From an uncultured Flavobacteriales bacterium (GTDB lineage: Bacteria > Bacteroidota > Bacteroidia > Flavobacteriales > Crocinitomicaceae): DNA of 14,435 nucleotides. The position numbers and the translations under genes were made by a program. Positions 7,563-14,435 of this stretch are shown one piece after another. The stretch spans positions 1-14,435 of the forward strand of contig CAMLIF010000103.1 in NCBI GenBank assembly GCA_946479985.1, read 5' to 3'. The notes beneath the pieces are model-generated. The model ran no database searches and was not told where the DNA came from. It saw only the letters and a list, made by a program, of their open reading frames with translations. How positions within the stretch are numbered: the first letter of the stretch is position 1; every line of letters begins with the position of its first letter.

Positions 7563-8822
7563 ATGAAAACACTATTCAAATTATTTACATTGCTCTTGTT
7601 GGCTGCCGGAATGCATTCCACCTTATCGGCACAAACACCAAGCCTTTCCATCCACCACATTGGTGCCGGAGACGGAGACGCAACGCTTATTATTGTTGTT
7701 GATTCGATCGGAATTAATGCATTTACCGGGTTACAGAATTGGGACACCTGTGTGATTCTTATCGACGGGCAACGCTATTCTTCGACCGGGAAAATGGTTT
7801 GGAAATACATTAAGGACACTGTTGGAACACTATTCCCAACACGGAAAATAATTGACCATATTATTGTCTCCCACCTTCACATTGATCATTACGGCGGCAT
7901 TCCCACAATCATAGAAGAAGCCCGTAAAGAAAAATGGACTATCGGAGATGTTTATGACAGGCAAAATGTAAATTACCAGGGCTACTACAATGGGGCTCCA
8001 ATTGTAGGCGGATGTTACGACACACTGAATACAGTTAACCCCGACGGAACTTCCTATAAAAAATACCAGAAAACATTATACTATGCAGGACTCACTCCAA
8101 CCAAATACTTTAATATTGGAGAAGAGCTGCTGAAAGGATACAAAACTGCACATATGTTTTGCGTAGCCGGTTACGGAATTACTACCCTTAATTCGGACCG
8201 GGACACCTGCTTTCTTCCGGTAACATATAATGGAGGGTACAACTATTACACTTCCAAAAGTGAAAATGATTTGTCGACCGGTTTCTTCATTGGATTTCAG
8301 GGCTTCACGTACCTAACCAGCGGCGATTTAGGAGGTATTTCAGGAGGAAACTATGTGGATGGGGAAACGCCCATGACGAATGGGATCATGAACTTGCTTG
8401 AACATCCCGACGATTACCATATCTGCGCCAATAAAGTGAGTCATCACGGCAGTGAAGAAAGCACCACAGACTGGTTTGCTGACACCAATGATTTTACGGT
8501 TTCGGTTTTTCCGGCCTGCCTGCGAAGTTATGGCACTTCTCCCAACGCTTTGCCGACAGAAACAGCCATTATGAATTTGGTCAATACCGAAAGAGATACT
8601 CTTTTTTACACATATATACCACAAAACCCCGGAACTCAATCGAGTTACTGGACAAAAGGAGATTTTCAATCATACAATGATGTTGTCATCAGGTTTAACA
8701 GGCCACCCGGTTTCGGAAACGTAGTAATGACAATTGTACAGCGCGAAAAAAGTAAAAAAGGGGTGTATTTAGGCCCGGCCACAACCAGATCTATTACCTG
8801 TAATAAGGGACATGATTGGTAA
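7563..8822 (+). CDS. Exported metallo-beta-lactamase-fold hydrolase, ComEC hydrolase-domain-like (copy 2, 419 aa)
   Basis: This is the tandem paralogue of the preceding gene, collinear over its full length; by eye about half the residues match. The signal peptide (MKTLFKLFTLLLLAAG, likely cleaved after LSA at residue 23) again predicts export. The same catalytic set is present: HIGAGDGDATLI (32-43); His104, His106, Asp108 and His109 in HLHIDHYGG; SENDLSTGFF; Asp255 in SGDLGG; and His294 and His295 in VSHHGS. Both C-termini end in a GHDW motif. Neither copy has lost metal ligands, so both should be active. They differ most in the region between the HxHxDH motif and SENDLS (about 120-230), which probably shapes the substrate pocket. 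The stop is 57 bases before the giant gene. Duplication followed by divergence of specificity is an inference. Confidence 0.88.
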   Translation: MKTLFKLFTLLLLAAGMHSTLSAQTPSLSIHHIGAGDGDATLIIVVDSIGINAFTGLQNWDTCVILIDGQRYSSTGKMVWKYIKDTVGTLFPTRKIIDHIIVSHLHIDHYGGIPTIIEEARKEKWTIGDVYDRQNVNYQGYYNGAPIVGGCYDTLNTVNPDGTSYKKYQKTLYYAGLTPTKYFNIGEELLKGYKTAHMFCVAGYGITTLNSDRDTCFLPVTYNGGYNYYTSKSENDLSTGFFIGFQGFTYLTSGDLGGISGGNYVDGETPMTNGIMNLLEHPDDYHICANKVSHHGSEESTTDWFADTNDFTVSVFPACLRSYGTSPNALPTETAIMNLVNTERDTLFYTYIPQNPGTQSSYWTKGDFQSYNDVVIRFNRPPGFGNVVMTIVQREKSKKGVYLGPATTRSITCNKGHDW

Positions 8823-8879
8823 ACCGTTCAATTCAGCAAGATATACAAGACACTAAAATACATTCCAAAAAAATTAACC

Positions 8880-11800
8880 ATGGGTTCATCAGGCACACTT
8901 CAGGAACTTTCAGTTCAGCTTACAAATTCAATCACCGGAGGCAGCTTAACGTTAAGCAGCAGTACTATTTCTGCCCCTACGTTTTCCTGGTCGTTGCAGA
9001 CAATGGGCTTAAAATCCCTGGTGCTTCAAATTCCTGACCCAGCTACCGGAATTGTTTATGACGAAGCTACAGCAACACTTACCATAACAGGAAGCTGTGT
9101 TGCTTACACCAACTGGAATGCAGCTGTTTACACCATTATACTTTCAAGCGGAGATGCAGGTCACACGGTTACCTACGCCAATACAAATATCGGGGCAACC
9201 TACGAAACTTTCAATATTCAAAACATTGCGGGTTCCGGGTTGGTTCCTTCGGGCTCTCTTACCGCTGCTTTGCTGCCATCTTACCTGATGGATAACGTAC
9301 CGATGAGTGTTATTTCTACCTCGGCAAGTACACTCCCCAATTGTACCCTGAATTTTGGTATTGCGGCGGCTGAAATCACTCCCCCATGGGCTATTGTTGG
9401 CTCTTTGGGATTGTATATGACCACTATGGGATTTGTGGTGGCCAACACCATGAGTAAAACCAATGTTATTTCACGTGTTTTTGATCTGAGCGGTGGAGTT
9501 AAAATCGGATCAATTTTAGTAGACATTACGGTAACCATTCCGGTGAATACCGATTCACAATCAAATATCTGGGCGCTGTCTTTTTCATCGGAAATAGGGC
9601 AAACCGGGCTGAACATTGCCAACCTGGTCCAAAACCTCGGAGGAATCAATGTCTTCCAGGAATTTCCAAATTCTCTTACGGGGATAGGGGGATTCACACT
9701 GACCAACTTTTATACGCAGTTTGATCCGTCAACTTTGACTGTTAATCAAATTGAGATAAATATAGGTGCACCAAAATGGCAAGTTACCAAACAATTTTCC
9801 ATTGAAAACACCAATTTCAGTGTTCAGACTTACAATCCCTTTAATTCGGTTTCCCGAAATACAACACTTTCTATCGGTGGTGATTTCCAGGTTACTTCCG
9901 ACACTCAAACAGTAGCAACACTGAGTGCTATGGCTATTCTTCCGCTGGGTGCTTCGGATTGGTTCTTTAATATTTCAGGTGAGATCAACAATGTTGATTA
10001 TTCTACGCTGGTTGGTTCTACTCCCGGATTTGAAACCTATAAACCACCGTCAGCACCGAATGGCTTCGAATTGGAAAAAATCATTCTCAATTACCTGAAT
10101 ATTTCCTATAATCCAACGACTGGAACCCTCACCGAAGTTTCGCTTTCTGTTAATTCGATCCTGGAATTTCCTGTGGTTCCCGGAATTATCGGTGTTGCCG
10201 ATCCTTATTTTACGCTGAACTTAACGAACCCGAGCAGCGATGCCAATTACAACTATGAGGGTACAGTTGGCGGAACGGTTACACTTACCAATGCACCATT
10301 CCTGGATTTAGAGGCAGCTGTAGCAAAAGAAACCGGTTGGGTGTACACAGCGGCTTTATCAGAAGGAGCAACTATCAATATCATCGATTTACTCGATCAA
10401 TTCTTTGCCAATAGCAGCACCGTTCCGCCATGGGTTGGAAGTGAGCTTGAAATAATGGCTTTGAGCCTGGTGATCAAAACTGCCCCTTCCGGCAAAACCG
10501 AACCTCCGACGGAATATATTATCGGCGGAACTGTACGATGGAAACTGGTAGTTGGTGCTTTCAACCTACCGGAAGCAACTGCTGTAGTTGAAATCGATTA
10601 CCAGAAACCGAATGTATCAGGAACTATTACGGTTACCACTACCCTGTTTGGCCTTGATTTTTTAATCGGTTATAAATTTGCCACCGGAAATCAAACAAAC
10701 AGCCAGGAAGTATTCCTTACCTGGAACGGAATTACGGCCGATTATCAATACGTAGAAAATCAATACAGCAAGTACTCACTTACAGTGAGCAATTTGTCAC
10801 TTGGAGGTTTAATTACTTCTGTTATGAGTGACATTATTCCCGGATTTACGCTTTCGCCGCCGTGGAATTTATTGAACGACATTAACCTGAACGGACTTTC
10901 CATTGAATGTACGCAATACGTTAAAACAGCAGATCAAAGTAAAAACAGCTTAATTGTGAAGCTTCCAATTAATCTTGATCTGGGTTTTATCAATATAAAA
11001 AATGCTACGTTAACGCGAATGGGGTCGGGATCAGGCGCGCAGACCTATCTTGGGTTTGAAGGAACATTCTTAGGTTTTGAAATCAGTTCCGACAGCCCGA
11101 ATGAAAGTGCTCAGCAATTGGCAGGCACAGGTTCGCCGGTTAGTAATATGCCTTCGGTTCCGGGACTTGGAGGTAATGTTTTTGATTTACAATACTTCGG
11201 ACTTGGACAGCATGTAGCTTTGTATCCTACTCAGAATCTCGATTCAGTAACGAAAGCGGTTGATGCACTCAAAAATGTATTCCAGGATCCGCCGAAACAA
11301 ACTCCGGGTCAGCCGCCAATTATTCCAATTCCGCCAAAACCAAGTTCTCCGCCAACAGAATCTATCTTGATTTTTGACGGAACGAGTAACTGGCTCATCG
11401 GATTGCAATGTACCATTCTGAATACCGTGAAGCTCGGTGTGGTGTTCAATGATCCGAATTTGTACGGTTTGTCTGTTGCTCTTTCAGGAGAAAAAGCCGG
11501 AATCTTCGACGGGCTCGATTTCGAAATCCTGTACAAGAAAATAAACGATTCCATTGGGATGTACCAAATCGACCTGCAGCTGCCCACTGCGATGCGTACT
11601 CTGGAATTTGGTGCAGTTTCGATTACACTTCCTTCTGCTTCCATCCAGATTTATACCAACGGGAATTTCATGGTCGACCTGGGTTTCCCGTGGAATAACG
11701 ATTTCTCACGTTCATTTACTATCCAGGCCTTCCCGTTCATAGGGCAAGGTGGTTTCTATTTCGGAGTGCTGAACGGTGCAACGTCCAGTAATGTTCCGAA

Positions 11801-14435
11801 ATCGGATGTTGGAAGTTTCAGTCCGGTTATCGAATTAGGTGTCGGGCTTTCATTAGGAGTTGGAAAAAACGTAGACGCAGGAATATTGAGCGCGGGATTG
11901 AGTGTTATGGCCGTTGGAGTATTCCAGGGAGTTCTTGCTCAATTCAACACCAATTCTCCTGAGTATTGGGGCGATGGTGATTTTTACTACAAAGCAACCG
12001 GAACATTCGGTATTACAGGACGGATTTACGGTTCCGTGAATTTTGCCATTATCTCTGCTCAATTGGATATTACAGCTTACGCGTATGTTACCATTACCAT
12101 TGAAGCATATAATCTCATCGCCATTAATTTCACAGCCGGTGTAAGCGTATCGTTACGCGTTACGGTTAACCTCGGAATTTTCAAAATACACATTACCCTG
12201 AAATTCTCAGCTACCGTTTCTGCTTCGTTCACTATCGGAACAAATAACACAGCAAAAGCTCCATGGAATCAGCCAAAACTGAACTACGCGGCCCGTGCAA
12301 TGTCTATGAGATCATCTATGTTCTCTGATGCTGCATTGAGTTATGATATTCTCTGGAAACCGTTAACTCAAACCGGAACAAAACCGGCTATTAACTTAAT
12401 GTATCTTCCTTTATTGTCGGTTTCAGATGCAACAGGAACAAACCAGGCGCAATTCGTTAATGCCTTGTTTATTGATGCTCTGGATCCGTCAGACGAAACA
12501 GAAAAACTCGATTCAGGTTTCACAAGTCTGACCAAAGCCGTACTTCAATGGGCCATTAATGCAATTATCAACAGCAGCTCACAGGACCCAACCAATGTTG
12601 ACGATCTGATGGGCCAGCCTGTTACACTTGATCAATTACAGGCAATTTTCTGCTACCTCACTTACGAAACAGATAATTGCTTCCCTATCCTGTATTCAAA
12701 TACATGGAACAACAAGGAATTTGATATTCGCGCCTTCCTGGAAAATTATTTCACCATCAATATCACAGCGCAGAATATTGAAAACGAAGAGGCAAGCAAC
12801 GCCACGATCTTCCCGATGTTCCCTGACTTAATCCTGAACGACAACCTGAATGGAAAACCGGGAACCCCGGTAGATTTCAGCGCCAACCCGCAGCCATTCT
12901 CGTATGTTGACGAAGTACAGGTGCAATTGGAAGAACTGGCGGTTGAATATCAAAGTGCTGCCGAAGCTCAAAACGATGAAAGTGCTGCCGATTGCCCTAC
13001 AGTAACCGATGCTTCACTTCCGGCAACACCGCCAAACGTTTCCTTCGCAACATTCATCATTCAGGATTACTTCGAAATGATTGTGAAAAACGTGGTACAG
13101 GATGCTATTGACTCATTCGATAGCTACACATATACCATTACAGGTACAACTACATTGAACGACGTAGTAGTGACTTTTACCGCGGCACCGCTTAACAACC
13201 AACTGACAGCAGCGAATATTGTTACGGCAAATCCGGCTGTTAACCTCAACGAAACGCAGCCGTTTAATCTCGTTGGTATTTCCTACCCGATTGCTGCCAA
13301 CGATACATTCAATAGCATTGCTGCTTTATATAACACGGGGCTTCAGCCTGCAAATCACATTACTGCGGCACAATTGGGAACTGACAGCAACAGCGTTATC
13401 AACGGATTAATTGTCCTGGGAACGGTTGTCACAGTTCCGGGATTCAATCCGTATACTACCATTGCAACCGATACTTTAACCAGCATTGCAGCGGCGTTAA
13501 CCCCGGTTAGCGGAACTGCCACAGCATCTGTAAGCGATGTAATTAACGTAGTTGCCGGATTACCCTTACTCACGACGCTTTGTGTTATTGAAATTCCAAC
13601 CTTGACATACACAACCGGAGCTACAGATACTTTTGCATCCATTGCCACGGTTTACGGAGTTACAACGGATGTGCTTGCAGCCGGAAACCCGAATGTAACA
13701 TTCAACGCAACAACACTGATTGTTCCCGGAATTACAACATTACTTGTAGAAGATGTTGTTGAGCAGGTTATTGTGGTTAAAAACATCAATTCTTATTCGG
13801 GAATGACTTCGCGCTTCCTGTTACACGGACTCAACTTACCGGATCCGAATGACATGAATGAAGTGAAACCGCTTTATGTTCTGACAGGACAGCAATTAAC
13901 AGTTCCTCCATTGAAACAGGGTGATGCTTACAATCTCCAGCTTACTCCCGGAGCGAACGGTTCCTGGATCAACCTGGCAGCCAACCCGCTTTCATTGCCA
14001 GTTGACAATAATGAGATCAGCAGAATTGCAGATGTATTGACCTTTACCGATTTAACTCAAAGCACTACTGCGCAGCCTCCTGCTCCACTGCAGCTATACA
14101 TGGATGCGTACGTTGCGTACACATTGAGATCACAAATTCCGTGGCAATATCCCGGAGCATTGACACTTCCGGTAGGAACAGCTCCTGCCCAGGTTGTAGG
14201 TACTCCATCACTCTGGTATTTCCCGGATTCATTAACCGGGGCTTTACAGGATACCAAGCAAGACCTGGAACTGGAATTACTGGTTCAAACGCTCAATTCT
14301 GACGGAAAAACCTATACACAGAGCAGTGTCACCAATTACGGCTGGTCTACACTCATTAATATAGGCGTAGAGAAAATTACCGACAGTAACGAGCAAGCTC
14401 CCGTATTTGCCAATACTTACAATTTATCAGGAGCA
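8880..14435 (+). CDS. Giant multidomain LysM protein, 3' truncated by the window (at least 1852 aa)
   Basis: The frame from the ATG at 8880 stays open to the last base, giving 1852 codons with no stop. The upstream frame has no better start before the TAA of the previous gene. There is no signal peptide. Residues about 84-740 carry degenerate repeats of about 128 residues, with Trp at 231, 361, 487 and 615. A proline-rich hinge follows at 804-825. Residues about 828-1122 form a glycine- and beta-rich domain (FYFGVLNG, LGVGLSLGVGKNVDAG) that recalls uncharacterised giant proteins of the DUF6603 type, by recollection only. An acidic segment lies around 1150-1460. Three LysM-like modules occupy about 1466-1621. 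The tail has SRFLLHGLNLPDPND and a further beta-rich domain. LysM modules usually bind peptidoglycan or chitin-like glycans. Their presence without a signal peptide suggests a non-Sec route, use inside the cell, or release by lysis. No enzyme motif is visible. Confidence 0.85.
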   Translation, partial: MGSSGTLQELSVQLTNSITGGSLTLSSSTISAPTFSWSLQTMGLKSLVLQIPDPATGIVYDEATATLTITGSCVAYTNWNAAVYTIILSSGDAGHTVTYANTNIGATYETFNIQNIAGSGLVPSGSLTAALLPSYLMDNVPMSVISTSASTLPNCTLNFGIAAAEITPPWAIVGSLGLYMTTMGFVVANTMSKTNVISRVFDLSGGVKIGSILVDITVTIPVNTDSQSNIWALSFSSEIGQTGLNIANLVQNLGGINVFQEFPNSLTGIGGFTLTNFYTQFDPSTLTVNQIEINIGAPKWQVTKQFSIENTNFSVQTYNPFNSVSRNTTLSIGGDFQVTSDTQTVATLSAMAILPLGASDWFFNISGEINNVDYSTLVGSTPGFETYKPPSAPNGFELEKIILNYLNISYNPTTGTLTEVSLSVNSILEFPVVPGIIGVADPYFTLNLTNPSSDANYNYEGTVGGTVTLTNAPFLDLEAAVAKETGWVYTAALSEGATINIIDLLDQFFANSSTVPPWVGSELEIMALSLVIKTAPSGKTEPPTEYIIGGTVRWKLVVGAFNLPEATAVVEIDYQKPNVSGTITVTTTLFGLDFLIGYKFATGNQTNSQEVFLTWNGITADYQYVENQYSKYSLTVSNLSLGGLITSVMSDIIPGFTLSPPWNLLNDINLNGLSIECTQYVKTADQSKNSLIVKLPINLDLGFINIKNATLTRMGSGSGAQTYLGFEGTFLGFEISSDSPNESAQQLAGTGSPVSNMPSVPGLGGNVFDLQYFGLGQHVALYPTQNLDSVTKAVDALKNVFQDPPKQTPGQPPIIPIPPKPSSPPTESILIFDGTSNWLIGLQCTILNTVKLGVVFNDPNLYGLSVALSGEKAGIFDGLDFEILYKKINDSIGMYQIDLQLPTAMRTLEFGAVSITLPSASIQIYTNGNFMVDLGFPWNNDFSRSFTIQAFPFIGQGGFYFGVLNGATSSNVPKSDVGSFSPVIELGVGLSLGVGKNVDAGILSAGLSVMAVGVFQGVLAQFNTNSPEYWGDGDFYYKATGTFGITGRIYGSVNFAIISAQLDITAYAYVTITIEAYNLIAINFTAGVSVSLRVTVNLGIFKIHITLKFSATVSASFTIGTNNTAKAPWNQPKLNYAARAMSMRSSMFSDAALSYDILWKPLTQTGTKPAINLMYLPLLSVSDATGTNQAQFVNALFIDALDPSDETEKLDSGFTSLTKAVLQWAINAIINSSSQDPTNVDDLMGQPVTLDQLQAIFCYLTYETDNCFPILYSNTWNNKEFDIRAFLENYFTINITAQNIENEEASNATIFPMFPDLILNDNLNGKPGTPVDFSANPQPFSYVDEVQVQLEELAVEYQSAAEAQNDESAADCPTVTDASLPATPPNVSFATFIIQDYFEMIVKNVVQDAIDSFDSYTYTITGTTTLNDVVVTFTAAPLNNQLTAANIVTANPAVNLNETQPFNLVGISYPIAANDTFNSIAALYNTGLQPANHITAAQLGTDSNSVINGLIVLGTVVTVPGFNPYTTIATDTLTSIAAALTPVSGTATASVSDVINVVAGLPLLTTLCVIEIPTLTYTTGATDTFASIATVYGVTTDVLAAGNPNVTFNATTLIVPGITTLLVEDVVEQVIVVKNINSYSGMTSRFLLHGLNLPDPNDMNEVKPLYVLTGQQLTVPPLKQGDAYNLQLTPGANGSWINLAANPLSLPVDNNEISRIADVLTFTDLTQSTTAQPPAPLQLYMDAYVAYTLRSQIPWQYPGALTLPVGTAPAQVVGTPSLWYFPDSLTGALQDTKQDLELELLVQTLNSDGKTYTQSSVTNYGWSTLINIGVEKITDSNEQAPVFANTYNLSGA
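9567..10950 (+). repeat. Degenerate protein repeats of about 128 residues in the giant protein
   Basis: Four units begin at Trp231, Trp361, Trp487 and Trp615, spaced 130, 126 and 128 residues. Each unit runs W, then about 20 residues to a hydrophobic L(V/L/I) pair (NIANLV, DYSTLV, NIIDLL, LGGLIT). A P- or W-containing loop follows, then a strand of the type IxLxxLxIxY (EKIILNYLNISY, LEIMALSLVIK, NDINLNGLSIE). A weaker unit may precede them at about residue 84 and another may follow at about 723. The DNA is too diverged for the repeat to show at nucleotide level. Confidence 0.6.
11289..11354 (+). other. Proline-rich hinge in the giant protein (residues 804-825)
   Basis: Eleven of 22 residues are Pro (PPKQTPGQPPIIP, then IPPKPSSPP). 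The hinge separates the N-terminal repeat region from the glycine-rich domain, as expected of a flexible or extended inter-domain linker. Confidence 0.75.
13275..13742 (+). other. Three tandem LysM-like modules in the giant protein (residues about 1466-1621)
   Basis: Module 1 has SYPIAANDTFNSIAALYN and ends VTVPGF. Module 2 has PYTTIATDTLTSIAAALTP and ends VIEIP. Module 3 has TYTTGATDTFASIATVYGV, LAAGNPN and LIVPGI. The pattern Y-x-I/T-x-x-x-D-T-hydrophobic-x-S-I-A, later an Asn-rich turn and a VPG ending, is that of LysM domains. Module 3 is the most canonical and module 2 the most diverged. Confidence 0.85.

Noticed and set aside
6279..8822. Antibiotic-resistance beta-lactamase or glyoxalase II
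   Set aside because: The GAGDGDATLI start, SENDLS block and VSHHGS ending are those of ComEC-type hydrolase domains; beta-lactamase-specific features are absent.
8816..9037. Small + strand ORF spanning the gap after the second MBL gene
   Set aside because: It overlaps the start of the giant ORF in another frame and its translation has no protein-like features; it is a shadow frame.
9281..9706. 141-aa minus-strand ORF, and other minus-strand frames such as 8340-8669 and 13355-13648
   Set aside because: All lie inside + strand genes with clear protein signatures, have no plausible context, and are antisense shadows.
8880..14435. Reading the giant ORF as a T9SS-secreted adhesin
   Set aside because: There is no N-terminal signal peptide and the C-terminus is not in the window, so the sorting-domain idea cannot be supported.

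Overview
The window looks like accessory DNA from a Bacteroidota bacterium, probably a Flavobacteriales or Crocinitomicaceae (Fluviicola-like) relative. This is an inference from the moderately AT-rich sequence, A/T-rich leaders without clear Shine-Dalgarno sites, a Bacteroidota-style lipoprotein efflux adaptor, and K/N/S/T-rich proteins. Every supportable gene is on the + strand.

Region 1 (1-1291) is the 3' end of a metal or drug RND efflux operon. It holds the last 22 codons of what looks like an outer-membrane efflux (TolC-like) protein or domain, then a complete CusB/HlyD-type adaptor lipoprotein, closed by a strong intrinsic terminator. Region 2 (1292-1727) is about 435 bp without a gene. 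It holds one 12-bp palindrome and two hairpins just ahead of the next gene.

Region 3 (1728 to the right edge) is one co-directional, tightly spaced block that reads as an operon and is the unusual part. It encodes, in order: a 111-aa beta-rich protein with no signal peptide; a 180-aa protein whose C-terminal half is its paralogue, with a hydrophobic N-terminus; a 1178-aa beta-rich protein I cannot assign to a family; two tandem paralogous exported metallo-beta-lactamase-fold proteins (421 and 419 aa) resembling the ComEC hydrolase domain; and a giant protein of at least 1852 aa that runs off the window. The giant has N-terminal repeats of about 128 residues, a proline-rich hinge, a long glycine- and beta-rich domain, an acidic segment and three tandem LysM-like modules.

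How these genes work together is not known. The arrangement (small paralogous beta-domain proteins, two very large proteins without signal peptides, LysM modules and two exported hydrolases) suggests an uncharacterised envelope-associated or delivered multi-protein system. The large beta-rich segments recall uncharacterised giant proteins of the DUF6603 kind, but that is only a recollection and needs a profile search.
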